A stretch of DNA of 64,000 nt from Prado023 sp964418695 (lineage in GTDB: Bacteria > Actinomycetota > Actinomycetes > S36-B12 > CAIYMF01): NCBI GenBank assembly GCA_964418695.1, contig CAYQMN010000012.1, forward strand, positions 1 to 64,000. Reading direction: 5' to 3'. The notes under the pieces are model-generated. The model did no database searches. It saw nothing but the letters and a program-made list of their open reading frames with translations, and was not told the origin of the DNA. Below, piece after piece: positions 21,291 through 29,873 of this stretch (positions are counted from its first letter, which is position 1; each line of letters begins with the position of its first letter). The position numbers and the translations under genes were made by a program.

Positions 21291-21944
21291 CTACAGGTCG
21301 ACCATGCCGCGCCGGGCGGCGATCGCCACCGCCTCGGTGCGGGTGGTGGCGCCCAGCTTGGCCATCACCGCGCGGACGTGGTTGCGCACCGTGTTCGGGC
21401 TGACGCCCAGGTCATCGGCGATGCCCGCGTTGGTCGCCCCCGAGGCGAGGTGCGCCAGGACCTCCAGCTCGCGCGCGCTCAGCGTGGTCGGCGGGGCAGC
21501 CCCCGTGGCCCCGGCCCGCACCTCCGCGCGGGCGGCCTGGGCCATCGGAGGCGAGAGCCACGACCGGCCGGCCGCGCCGGCGTGCACCGCGGCGACCAGC
21601 TCCTCGGGCGTGCAGCCCCGATGCACGATCACCGGGACTCCGCCGTCCAGCAGCGCCGAGACGCCGGCCGGGGGGACTCGGCGCAGCACGAGCACCAGGC
21701 GCGGCCAGTCTCGGGCCAGCCGGCGCACCTGGGCCAGCCCGACGACCAGCGCGGAGTCGGCCACGAGGACCGGTCCGGGCCGGGCTTCCCCCGCCGCAGC
21801 GGCAGGCAGCTGCGCCACGACCCGGACCGGCAGCCCGGTGGCCGCCACCAGACCGCGCACCCCTTCGGCGAACACCGGCTCCGTGTCCGCCACGAGGACC
21901 GTGGGATCGGGATCCGCCACGAGCACCGTGGGGTCGGACCCCAC
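21291..21944 (-). CDS. LuxR-family response-regulator-like protein with degenerate receiver
   Basis: A protein of about 217 residues with a C-terminal LuxR helix-turn-helix (LSARELEVLAHLASGATN, then VSPNTVRNHVRAVMAKLG). The N-terminal part looks like a receiver domain (PTVLVADTEPVFAEGVRGLV) but the usual conserved Thr is replaced in LVLVLRRVPP and the Lys in VIVHRGC, so phosphorylation is doubtful. A 27-bp duplication (21886-21939) repeats DPTVLVADP at the very N-terminus. The start is uncertain: GTG at 21944 was chosen because it follows the hpf stop (21974), but later GTGs in the repeat are possible. Probably co-transcribed with hpf. Confidence 0.75.
   Translation of the reverse strand: MGSDPTVLVADPDPTVLVADTEPVFAEGVRGLVAATGLPVRVVAQLPAAAAGEARPGPVLVADSALVVGLAQVRRLARDWPRLVLVLRRVPPAGVSALLDGGVPVIVHRGCTPEELVAAVHAGAAGRSWLSPPMAQAARAEVRAGATGAAPPTTLSARELEVLAHLASGATNAGIADDLGVSPNTVRNHVRAVMAKLGATTRTEAVAIAARRGMVDL
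21886..21939 (-). repeat. 27-bp in-frame tandem duplication in the LuxR-type gene
   Basis: Two near-identical 27-bp units encode DPTVLVADP and DPTVLVADT. Each unit contains GTG codons usable as starts, which makes the N-terminus ambiguous. Confidence 0.65.
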
Positions 21945-21973
21945 CGGCGCGCCGTCAGCTGCCAGGGCCGTCC

Positions 21974-22585
21974 TCAGCCGTCCTCCAGGCGGATCAGTCC
22001 GTAGCTGAAGCCGCGCCGGCGGTACAGGACGCTGGGCACCCCGCTGTCGACGTCGCGGTACATGTAGAAGTCGTGGTCGACCAGCTCCATCGCCTCGACC
22101 GCCTGCTCCACGGACATCGGCACGGTGGCGTGCTCCTTGAGCCGCACCACGATCGGGCCCTCGGCCCACACGGTCGCCGGGTCGTCGTCCTCGGTCGCGG
22201 CGTCCTCGCCGCCGGCCGGCTGCTCGTCGGCCTGGGCCGGCAGCCGATCGACGGTCGGCATCACGACGACCTTCTCCGTGCGCCGGTTGCGACGACGATC
22301 CGAGACCCGGCGCAGCCGCTCCTCCAGGTGGTCCAGGGCGATGTCGGTGGCCGCGTACTTGTCCTGGGCGTGCGCCTCGGCGCGGATCACCGGCCCGCCG
22401 CCGCGACAGGTGAACTCCACCTCGAAGGCACGATCGGACTGCCGCGGGTTGGACTCGTAGGAAAGCTCGACGTCGATGCGCTCGATCGGAACGCCGAACC
22501 GCTCGGCCCGACTGAGCTTGCCCTCGACATGAGCGCGGTATCGATCCGATACCCCCACGTTGCGACCTCTGACGACGACGTCCAC
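21974..22585 (-). CDS. hpf: Long-form ribosome hibernation promoting factor
   Basis: A 203-residue ribosome hibernation factor of the long type. The N-terminal S30AE domain (about 1-100; DVVVRGRNVGVSDRYR, then ELSYESNPRQSDRAFEVEF) binds the 30S decoding region. An acidic linker leads to the C-terminal domain (about 140-203; VVRLKEHATVPMSVEQAVEA, then VLYRRRGFSYGLI), which pairs two ribosomes into 100S dimers. GTG at 22585 is preceded by GGAGG at good spacing. Sits between comF and secA as in mycobacteria. Confidence 0.95.
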   Translation of the reverse strand: MDVVVRGRNVGVSDRYRAHVEGKLSRAERFGVPIERIDVELSYESNPRQSDRAFEVEFTCRGGGPVIRAEAHAQDKYAATDIALDHLEERLRRVSDRRRNRRTEKVVVMPTVDRLPAQADEQPAGGEDAATEDDDPATVWAEGPIVVRLKEHATVPMSVEQAVEAMELVDHDFYMYRDVDSGVPSVLYRRRGFSYGLIRLEDG

Positions 22586-22655
22586 GGGCGCCCCTCCGAT
22601 CGATCGGCCGACGCGGCCCAGCGCGCCGGGAAGCGGTTGTGCTGCATGGCCCACG

Positions 22656-23468
22656 CTATCGGCCGGGCTCCCCGGACGCGAGATGCCCACGGCTGCCGGC
22701 CCCGGTCACCGTGGTGGCGCCGATCACCTTCCCGCCGGCCGCCCGAGCGGCGCGCACCGCCTCGGCCAGCGTGGCACCGGTGGTGGCCACGTCGTCGACG
22801 ATCAGCACGCGGCCCGCCGGCAGGCGGGCACCGGCCAGCGTGCCCGCGACGTTGGCCTGGCGCAGCGCCCGGGTGAGGCCCACCTGGTCGCGGCTGGCGC
22901 GCACGTGGTGCAGCGCGGCCAGCCGATGGGCGGGCAGCCCCCGGCGGCGCAGGTCGGCGGCGGCCACCCCGGCCAGCGCGTGGACGTGGTCGATCCCGCG
23001 GGCTCGCCGGGCGGCCCGGCGCGCCGGCACCGGGACCAGCCAGAGCGGCCCGGTGCCGAGGTGACGTGCGGGGGTCGTACCGTCGGGGGTCGTGCCGTCG
23101 GGTGTCGTGCCGTCGGGGGTCGTGCCGTCGGGGGTCGTGCCGTCGGGGGTCGTGCCGTCGGCCTCCCGGAGGGTGGCCAGGACCGCACCGGACAGCAGCC
23201 GCCCGAGGGGGCGCACCAGCAGCTGGGCACCCCCCTCTTTGAACGCCACCACCGCTCGGCCGGCCGGACCCTCATGGCTGGCCGCTGCCCAGGCCGGCAG
23301 CGCCCCGGGCAGACCCAGCCGCAGACGCACGGGCCCGCGGCCGGCGGCGAGCGCGCACACCGGGCACCAGGGCTCCCCCGGGCGCGCGCAGCCTGCGCAG
23401 GACTGGGGAACCAGCAGGTCCAGGGCGAGCCGGCCGACCTCGGACCAGCGGATCGGCCCGGCGCTCAT
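22656..23468 (-). CDS. ComF family phosphoribosyltransferase-like protein
   Basis: A 270-residue ComF/GntX-type protein. The N-terminal zinc-binding stretch has Cys pairs in SCAGCARPGEPWCPVCALA (about 23-41), and the phosphoribosyl pyrophosphate loop is RVLIVDDVATTGATLAEA (about 215-232). ComF proteins act in DNA uptake or nucleotide salvage; no other competence genes are present. An insertion of six DGTTP units (about residues 103-132) interrupts the domain between these two parts, and varies from anything expected of the family. TAGAAC lies six bases before the ATG. Confidence 0.88.
   Translation of the reverse strand: MSAGPIRWSEVGRLALDLLVPQSCAGCARPGEPWCPVCALAAGRGPVRLRLGLPGALPAWAAASHEGPAGRAVVAFKEGGAQLLVRPLGRLLSGAVLATLREADGTTPDGTTPDGTTPDGTTPDGTTPDGTTPARHLGTGPLWLVPVPARRAARRARGIDHVHALAGVAAADLRRRGLPAHRLAALHHVRASRDQVGLTRALRQANVAGTLAGARLPAGRVLIVDDVATTGATLAEAVRAARAAGGKVIGATTVTGAGSRGHLASGEPGR
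23071..23160. repeat. 15-bp minisatellite inside comF
   Basis: Six copies of a 15-bp unit (core GGGGTCGTGCCGTCG, one copy with GGTGTC) run head to tail. On the coding strand each encodes DGTTP, so changes in copy number keep the reading frame. Confidence 0.9.
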
Positions 23469-23603
23469 GGCCGCGTTCTAGCACCGGTCGCGGCAGTGGG
23501 CGAGGAGGCTGGGGACGGGTTGGGGAGACGGGCTGGGACGGGCCGGGGACGCGCTCAGCAAGCGGGTCGGGGCACCGGTCAGCCCGCAGCCCGGGGGCTC
23601 CGG

Positions 23604-25358
23604 TCAGCCCGGATAGGCGACCGACTGGCCAAGCCCCCAGGCCCGCCACTGCTGGCCCACGTTGCCCAGCACCCGGGCGTCGGCGGTGGCGACCAGGCTC
23701 ATCACGCTGGGCGCCGAGGCCAAGCCGGTCGCCTGCCCGGCGGACCCCAGCGACTCCAGTCGGGTGGTCCCCACCCACAGCCGCCAGACCTCGGCGCGGC
23801 CCTGGGCGTCAGGCGCGCCCAGCACGTCCAACGTCTGGGCGTCGTGCCACGCGACGGCGGTCACCTTGGCCGACTCGGTGTCCGCGCGGCGCAGCGACTC
23901 GACGGCCAGCCCCTCGGGCGTCTCGGTCAGCGCGCCGACGTAGACCCGCCCGGCGATCACCGCGGCCACTCGGGCGCCGTCCCGGGCCACGCTCAGCGCG
24001 GTCACCCGGCCCAGCCTGCGCTGGCGCACGGACACCGGCTGCGGGTCGCCCTCGGCCAGGATGCGCGAGATCCCGTCGGCGCCCACGGCCAGGAAGCCCC
24101 CGTCCACGTCGGCGGCCAGGTCGCGCACGCCGACCAGCGGCACCCGGGTCGGCGCGGTCGCGTCGAACGGCAGCATCCACACCCCGCTGGCGTCCCCGGC
24201 GATCGCCGCGGCGCCCCGCTCGTCGGCCCGCACAGCCAAGGCATGCAGAGTCGCGGCCCCGGGCAGGTCGAGGGCCACCTGTGTGCGAGCCGAGCCGCTG
24301 CCCCGCACGAGATCGGAGCCGGCCAGCACGTACACGGTCGGCTGCCGCTCACCGCCGGGCCCGAGGGCGGCGACGTCGGGCGACCGGGACAGCCAGGCGC
24401 TGCGCCGCTGGTCCGCGGCGACGCCACCGACCGGGTAGGGCTCGCCCTCCACGTCCAGGCTGACCTCCTCGACGTCCGGCAGCTGGGTCAGGGTCCAGGT
24501 CAGGGCCGCCGCGAGGTCGCGGCGCTGCTCGCCGCTGGCCGCGCGGGCCTCCGCGCTCAGGCTCACTCGCGCGGTGCCGTCCAGGACCGGGACCGCATCG
24601 GTGGCCAGGCGACCGCCTTCTGGCATCCCGCTGTGCACGGCGCCGGACAGCCAGTCGGCGGGACCGGCCAGGACCAGCTGGGCCAGTCGGGTCGCCAGGC
24701 TCGCCCCGACCACCGGCAGCAGCCGGGTGTCGGGCACGAGGGCCGAGCTGCGGTCGCTGGCGAACATCACCTCGTAAGGCCGGTAGGCCCGTCGCAGGTC
24801 GGTCGCGCTGATGAGCAGCCGGTCCGGCGGCTCGCTGATCCGCCACTGCCGGTCCTTGGTCCCGGTCTCCGAGATCTGCTCCATGGCGACGGTGACCGAC
24901 TCCAGCTCGGCCGGATCCACGACCCTCAGGGAGCCTTCCGCACTCAGCCGGCCGATCGTCGCGTACTCCAGGTCCACCCGGTTGCCGCGGGTGGACAGCC
25001 GCAGCGAGTCGGGGTCGTAGACCGTGACCTCGGCACCCGGCCGCCAGGCCTGCGCGGCCCGCTGGGTCAGGTAGCCCCGGGCGATCCCGTGGTCGTGCTC
25101 GAAGCTCGGGTTCGCCTCCAGGAAGCCGCGCACGATCCCGGCGGCACTGGCCCCGGGACTCGGTGGGGCCGCGATCACCCGGATGAACTGGGTCGACTCG
25201 CCGGAGTCGACGACCGGCCCCTGCTGGATCGGGCCGGAGGTGGGGACCGAGCCACACGCCGTCAGGAGCAGGGCGCACGCCAGCAGGGCCAGCAGCACGA
25301 CCGGCGGCGTGGCCAGGGAGCCCGATCGGGCGTCGTCCGAGGCGCGCCGGGCGGTCAC
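23604..25358 (-). CDS. lpqB: LpqB family beta-propeller lipoprotein
   Basis: A 584-residue lipoprotein that, in mycobacteria, works with the MtrAB two-component system in cell-envelope control. A signal peptide ends in the lipobox LLTAC (Cys 35), followed by a GerMN-like domain (about 40-330) and a C-terminal beta-propeller region (LpqB domain, PRSAWLS onward). The start overlaps the mtrB stop by four bases, so mtrA-mtrB-lpqB form one operon on the minus strand. Confidence 0.95.
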   Translation of the reverse strand: MTARRASDDARSGSLATPPVVLLALLACALLLTACGSVPTSGPIQQGPVVDSGESTQFIRVIAAPPSPGASAAGIVRGFLEANPSFEHDHGIARGYLTQRAAQAWRPGAEVTVYDPDSLRLSTRGNRVDLEYATIGRLSAEGSLRVVDPAELESVTVAMEQISETGTKDRQWRISEPPDRLLISATDLRRAYRPYEVMFASDRSSALVPDTRLLPVVGASLATRLAQLVLAGPADWLSGAVHSGMPEGGRLATDAVPVLDGTARVSLSAEARAASGEQRRDLAAALTWTLTQLPDVEEVSLDVEGEPYPVGGVAADQRRSAWLSRSPDVAALGPGGERQPTVYVLAGSDLVRGSGSARTQVALDLPGAATLHALAVRADERGAAAIAGDASGVWMLPFDATAPTRVPLVGVRDLAADVDGGFLAVGADGISRILAEGDPQPVSVRQRRLGRVTALSVARDGARVAAVIAGRVYVGALTETPEGLAVESLRRADTESAKVTAVAWHDAQTLDVLGAPDAQGRAEVWRLWVGTTRLESLGSAGQATGLASAPSVMSLVATADARVLGNVGQQWRAWGLGQSVAYPG

Positions 25359-27040
25359 CGGGACGCTCCAGGAAGGGCCGGCGATGAGACCGGGTCGGGG
25401 GCGGGGTCGGGGGCCGGGGCCGGGTCGGGGGCGGGGTCGGGGGCCGGGGCCGGGTCGGGCGCGGGCGCAGCCGCGGCGCCAGCACCAACGCCGGCACCAG
25501 CGCCGGCCAGGGCGCCGAACCGCGCAGTCCGCGGCAGATCCAGAGTGAACGTCGAACCACGGCCGGCCGCGGAGTCCACGGTGATGGTGCCGCCGTGCGC
25601 CCGGGCGTCGCCCAGGGCGATCGACAGACCGAGTCCGGTCCCGCCCACGCGGCGCTCACGCGAGGCGTCGGCGCGCCAGAACCGGGTGAACACATGGGCC
25701 AGCTGGTCCTCGTCCAGGCCGACGCCGCGGTCCACGACCGCGACCATCGCCCGGTCGCCGACCGCGGTCAGGCGCACCACGACCGGCCGGCCGGTGCCGT
25801 GCTCCAGCGCGTTGGACAGCAGGTTGGCCAGGATCCGCTCGACCCGCAGGGCATCGCAGGTGACCACCAGCTCGGCCTCCCCGACGATCTCGACCTCGCA
25901 CGACAGCTCGCGGGCCAGCTGCTGCATCGACCCGGCCACCCGGACCGCGAGCTGGCGCAGATCGACGTCCTCGTAGTCCAGGCGGACAGCGCCGGCGTCC
26001 TGCCGGGAGGTCTCCAGCAGGTCCGCCAGCAGGGCCTCGAACCGGTTGAGCTGCTTCTGCAGCAGCTCGACCGCGCGGGCCTGGTCCGGCGGCAGATCCT
26101 CGCGCGACTCCTGGAGCAGGTCCGCGGCCATCCGCACGGTGGTCAGCGGAGTGCGCAGCTCGTGGGAGACGTCGGCGACGAACCGCTGCTGGATGGTCGA
26201 GAGCTGCTCGAGGTCCTCGATGTGGGCCCCCAGCGCGTCGGCCATCTCGTTGAAGGAGACGGCCAGCTGGGCCAGATCGTCCTCGCCGCGGACCCGCATC
26301 CGCGCCTCGAGGTTCCCGGTGGAGAACTCCTGCGCGGTCCGGGCGGCCTCGTGGACCGGGCGCACCAGCCCGTAGGTGATGGCCGCGGCCACCAGGACCA
26401 TGCCCAGCACGATCAGCAGGCCGGACACGGCAGTCACATTGCGGACCAGCAGGATCGTGTCCTGCTCCTGGGTGAGCGGGAACAGCTGGTAGAGCTCGTA
26501 CGGGCCGACGTCGGGCACATCCAGCGGGGCGCCCACGACGAACGCGGGCACCGCGCGCCCGTCCGTGTAGAGCAGCCGGGTGTAGGTCCAGGCCTGGCGT
26601 TGGCCCTCGGCGACGGTGTCGCGCAGCTGGGCCGGGACGCTCTGCTCGGAGACCAGGTTCGTGCCGCGCTCGGGGGTCGCGTTGAGCCCGGCCGGCTCCG
26701 AGGCCAGCACGAGCACCTCGAACAGCCCGGCCTGAGCGCCGCGGGCACCCATCGCGGCCACGACCGAGTCGATGCGCTCGGCGGCCGTGGCCGGGGAGCC
26801 CTGCGCGGGCGTGGCCTCCAGCAGCCGCTGGGCCTCGCTGCGGGCGGCGGTCGCCTCGGCCAGCGCGCTGGCCTCCTTGTTCGCCAGCACTCCCCGGGAG
26901 ATCGTGCCGGCCAGGAAGAGCATCAGCAGGGCGACCACGGCCGTGGCGCCGACGGCCGTGCCCAGCACCACGCGGAAGCGCAGGGACGTGCGCCACCGGG
27001 CCGTGATCGCCGTCAGCGGGGCGATCACCCAGCGCGGCAT
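25355..27040 (-). CDS. mtrB: Sensor histidine kinase MtrB
   Basis: A 561-residue membrane kinase. Two membrane helices (about 24-50 and 205-228) enclose an outside sensor domain. A HAMP domain follows (VRPVHEAARTAQEF), then the dimerisation domain with the phosphorylated His in FVADVSHELRTPL (about 305), and the ATPase with NALEHGTG (N box), VDRGVGL (G1) and GTGLGLSIA (G2). The C-terminus carries a Pro/Asp/Ala repeat tail made by a 30-bp duplication. It starts at the stop of mtrA (TGATG). Confidence 0.96.
   Translation of the reverse strand: MPRWVIAPLTAITARWRTSLRFRVVLGTAVGATAVVALLMLFLAGTISRGVLANKEASALAEATAARSEAQRLLEATPAQGSPATAAERIDSVVAAMGARGAQAGLFEVLVLASEPAGLNATPERGTNLVSEQSVPAQLRDTVAEGQRQAWTYTRLLYTDGRAVPAFVVGAPLDVPDVGPYELYQLFPLTQEQDTILLVRNVTAVSGLLIVLGMVLVAAAITYGLVRPVHEAARTAQEFSTGNLEARMRVRGEDDLAQLAVSFNEMADALGAHIEDLEQLSTIQQRFVADVSHELRTPLTTVRMAADLLQESREDLPPDQARAVELLQKQLNRFEALLADLLETSRQDAGAVRLDYEDVDLRQLAVRVAGSMQQLARELSCEVEIVGEAELVVTCDALRVERILANLLSNALEHGTGRPVVVRLTAVGDRAMVAVVDRGVGLDEDQLAHVFTRFWRADASRERRVGGTGLGLSIALGDARAHGGTITVDSAAGRGSTFTLDLPRTARFGALAGAGAGVGAGAAAAPAPDPAPAPDPAPDPAPAPDPAPDPVSSPALPGASR
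25391..25459. repeat. 30-bp tandem repeat in the mtrB tail
   Basis: Two full copies of a 30-bp G-rich unit (25391-25420, 25421-25450) and a 9-bp partial copy encode alternating PDPAPA residues at the end of MtrB. The frame is kept. Confidence 0.8.
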
Positions 27041-27717
27041 CAGGCCGGCCCGGCGCGGTACCCGACGCCGCGCACCGTCACGATGACGTCGGGCGACTCC
27101 GGGTCGACCTCGACCTTGCCGCGCAGCCGCTGCACGTGCACGTTGACCAGCCGGGTGTCCCCGGCATCCCGGTAGCCCCAGACCTCGGCCAGCAGCTGCT
27201 CGCGGGAGAAGGCGTAGCCCGGTCGCCGGGCCAGCGTCGCGAGCAGGTCGAACTCCAGCGGAGTGACCGGGATCGCGTGGCCGTCGCGGCCCACCGAATG
27301 AGCGGCGACGTCGATGACCACGTCGCCGATCCGCAGCACGTCGTGCGCCGCGTCGTCGTGACGGCGCAGCCGGGCCTGGATCCGCGCGACCAGCTCCTTG
27401 AGCTTGAACGGCTTGACCACGTAGTCGTCGGCACCGCTGCCCAGACCGTCGACGATGTCGAGGATGTCCCCGCGAGCGGTCAGCATCACGATCGGGACCT
27501 CGGACTCCGCCCGCAGGGCGCGGCACACCGCCAGCCCGTCCATGCCCGGCAGCATGAGGTCCAGCAGGACCAGGTCGGGGCTCTCCCGGTGGAACGCCGG
27601 CAGCGCGTCGAGTCCGTTGTGGCAGAAGACCGGCACCATGCCCTCGGCGCGCAGGACGATGCCCAGCATCTCGGCCAGATCGGTGTCGTCGTCGACGACC
27701 AGGACCTTGGCGCTCAC
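27040..27717 (-). CDS. mtrA: Response regulator MtrA
   Basis: A 225-residue OmpR/PhoB-type regulator. Receiver residues: acidic pair in VLVVDDDTD (about 9-11), phosphorylated Asp in LVLLDLMLPGMDG (about 53), Thr in MLTARGD and Lys in YVVKPFKL. The winged helix covers about 130-225 (TPLEFDLLATLARRPGYAFS, then RLVNVHVQRLRGKV). In actinobacteria MtrA controls cell-wall and division genes. The start is a GTG directly after GGGAGG; CACAAT about 40 bp upstream may be its -10. Confidence 0.97.
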   Translation of the reverse strand: MSAKVLVVDDDTDLAEMLGIVLRAEGMVPVFCHNGLDALPAFHRESPDLVLLDLMLPGMDGLAVCRALRAESEVPIVMLTARGDILDIVDGLGSGADDYVVKPFKLKELVARIQARLRRHDDAAHDVLRIGDVVIDVAAHSVGRDGHAIPVTPLEFDLLATLARRPGYAFSREQLLAEVWGYRDAGDTRLVNVHVQRLRGKVEVDPESPDVIVTVRGVGYRAGPA

Positions 27718-27831
27718 CCTCCCATGGTCGCACGCGGCGAACGCAGGATTGTGCCCGCGCTGGGGGTGGAATGGCTGCCTCCGACGTGGCGCCTGCTTGC
27801 CAGATCGGCGCCCGCTGACGACGATCGGCCC

Positions 27832-29235
27832 ATGTCACAGAGCGACCCGCCCGAGCAGGGTCAGCAGGGGACGGGTCCGACGCCCCCGTCCGACCAGCCT
27901 GCACCGGCGCCGGGTCAGCCAGCACCGGCAACGGGCTGGACGGCCCCGCACCCCAGCCCCCCGCCGGGGTGGTCGGCGCAGCAGCCACCCGCGTGGGGCA
28001 CGCCGGGGCAGGCGGCCTGGCCCCAGGGCGCGACGCCACCCGGGCAGTACCCACCCACCGGGCAGTACCCGCCGCAGTACCCAGGCGGGCAGTACCCACC
28101 GGCCGGCGCGCAGCCTGGCTGGTACCCGACCCCGCCTCCGGCAGGCTCCCCCGGGTATCCGGCCCCCCAGCCCGGCTGGGGCCAGCAGCCCGGCTGGGGT
28201 CAGTCCGGCTACGGGGCACCAGGCGGTGGTGCACCAGGCGGTGGCGCTTGGGCGCCGCCCCCGACCGCGCCCAAGCCGGGCATCGTCCCGCTGCGACCGC
28301 TGGGCGTCGGGGAGCTGCTGGACGGGGCGCTGGGCCTGATCCGCAGCAACCCCAAGACCGTGCTGGGCATGGCCGCGGCGATCGCCGCGATCAGCGCGAT
28401 CCTGCAGACGATCGGGATGTGGGCGAGCATGGTGCTGCTCGGCGGCTCCTCGGCGCTGCTGGATCCGTACGCCGACTCGGCGGAGGTCGACCTGGCGCAG
28501 CTCGCGGCGTCCAGCCTCGCCCAGCTGCTGCCGGCGATCGCGGTCTCCTTCCTCCAGGTGATCGGCAGCGGGCTGTTCATCGTCCTGGTCGCGGCTGCTG
28601 TCGTCGGGCGCCGCCTGGACGCCGGTCAGACCTGGGTGGTCCTCAAGCCGCGACTGCTGCCCCTGATCGGGCTCGTGCTGCTGCTGGCCCTGCTCGCCTT
28701 CGGGGCGATCGGCGCGGCCATCGGGGTCATCGTCCTGCTGGCCGTCACGCTCGGTGCCTGGGCCGTGGGCCCCGCGATCCTGATCGGGATCGGCGTGCTC
28801 GTGGTGTCGGTCCTGGCCTACGTGCGATGGGCGGTCGCGGCGCCGGTCCTGGTGATCGAGGGCCTCGGCCCGGTCGCCGCCCTGCGTCGCTCCTGGCACC
28901 TGGTCAAGGGCTCGTCGTGGCGCACGCTGGGGATCCTCCTGATGGCCGCCGTCATCACCCAGCTGCTGGCCACGATCGTGACGGTCCCGTTCTCGGTGGC
29001 CGCCGGACTGCTCAGCGCGATCAGCGGTGGGTCCACGGTGCCGATCATCCTGGCGACCGGCCTGGCCACGCTGGTCGCGGGGCTGGTCACGCTGCCGTTC
29101 ACGGCCGCGGTCACCGGGCTGCTCTACACCGACCTGCGGATGCGCCGGGAGGCGCTGGACATCCGCCTGACCGCCTGGGGCGTGCAGCCCGGACCGGACC
29201 CGCTGGCTGCCTACCGGAGCAACCCGGGGTCATGA
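27832..29235 (+). CDS. Pro/Gly-rich multi-pass membrane protein
   Basis: A 467-residue membrane protein. Residues 1-145 are rich in Pro, Gly, Gln and Tyr with repeated GQYPP and QPGWG units; the remaining part has about six membrane helices, and its layout (VGELLDGALGLIRSNPKTVLG first) is that of the actinobacterial glycerophosphodiesterase-membrane-domain/DUF7847 type. Function unknown. It is the first gene of a five-gene operon (DUF4129, DUF4350, MoxR, DUF58) and is divergent from mtrA. GACGAT lies six bases before the ATG. Confidence 0.78.
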   Translation: MSQSDPPEQGQQGTGPTPPSDQPAPAPGQPAPATGWTAPHPSPPPGWSAQQPPAWGTPGQAAWPQGATPPGQYPPTGQYPPQYPGGQYPPAGAQPGWYPTPPPAGSPGYPAPQPGWGQQPGWGQSGYGAPGGGAPGGGAWAPPPTAPKPGIVPLRPLGVGELLDGALGLIRSNPKTVLGMAAAIAAISAILQTIGMWASMVLLGGSSALLDPYADSAEVDLAQLAASSLAQLLPAIAVSFLQVIGSGLFIVLVAAAVVGRRLDAGQTWVVLKPRLLPLIGLVLLLALLAFGAIGAAIGVIVLLAVTLGAWAVGPAILIGIGVLVVSVLAYVRWAVAAPVLVIEGLGPVAALRRSWHLVKGSSWRTLGILLMAAVITQLLATIVTVPFSVAAGLLSAISGGSTVPIILATGLATLVAGLVTLPFTAAVTGLLYTDLRMRREALDIRLTAWGVQPGPDPLAAYRSNPGS

Positions 29236-29873
29236 TCGCCGCGCAGCTGGCCTGGCTCGCCGTGGGCACGGACCCGCCACCGCTGGACCTGGACCGTGAG
29301 GAGGCCCGCCGGCTGGCGATCCTCGAGCTGTCCGATCCGGCCTACCGGCGAGCCGAGCCCAGCCTGCTGGAACGCGCGAGCACCTGGATCATCGAGCGCC
29401 TCCAGGAGGTGCTGAGCCGGGCCGCCGAGGCCGCCCCCGGCGGCTGGCTCGGGCTGCTCGGGCTGGCCGCGCTGATCCTGGTGGTCGTGCTGTTCGTCCG
29501 CTGGCGGGTCGGCCCGGTCGCCCGCAGCACCGCGCTGATGCTGCAGGTCGACCCGGAGCGCAGCGCAGCGGACTACCGGCGCCACGCCGAGGAGCTGGCA
29601 GCCGCCGGCCGGTTCGACCCGGCGGTCACCGAGCGGATGCGCGCCCTGATGCGGGCCGCCCAGGAGGCCGGCGTCCTGGACGCGCAGCCGGGCTGGACCG
29701 TCGACGAGGCTGTGCGGATCGTGGCCGGTGCCCGGCCCGAGGCCGCCCCGGCGCTGACCCGAGCCGCCCGGGTCTTCGACGAGGTCCGCTACGGCGGACG
29801 CTCGGGCGATGCCGACGCCTACGCCGCGGTGGCGCGGGCCGACGACCTGGTCGCCGGGAGACGCGTCGGGTGA
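29232..29873 (+). CDS. DUF4129 domain membrane protein
   Basis: A 213-residue protein with one central membrane helix (about 76-98) and a cytoplasmic C-terminal DUF4129 domain (AADYRRHAEELAAAGRFDPA, then AQPGWTVDEAVRIV). DUF4129 occurs beside MoxR-DUF58 pairs and in transglutaminase-like membrane proteins; the biochemical role is not known. Overlaps the previous stop by four bases and the next start by four bases. Confidence 0.85.
   Translation: MIAAQLAWLAVGTDPPPLDLDREEARRLAILELSDPAYRRAEPSLLERASTWIIERLQEVLSRAAEAAPGGWLGLLGLAALILVVVLFVRWRVGPVARSTALMLQVDPERSAADYRRHAEELAAAGRFDPAVTERMRALMRAAQEAGVLDAQPGWTVDEAVRIVAGARPEAAPALTRAARVFDEVRYGGRSGDADAYAAVARADDLVAGRRVG

Noticed and set aside
22560..25976. 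Open frame of 1138 codons on the plus strand
   Set aside because: It is antisense to hpf, comF, lpqB and mtrB, reads as Gly/Arg/Gln/His low-complexity sequence and matches no family; long antisense frames are usual at this GC content.
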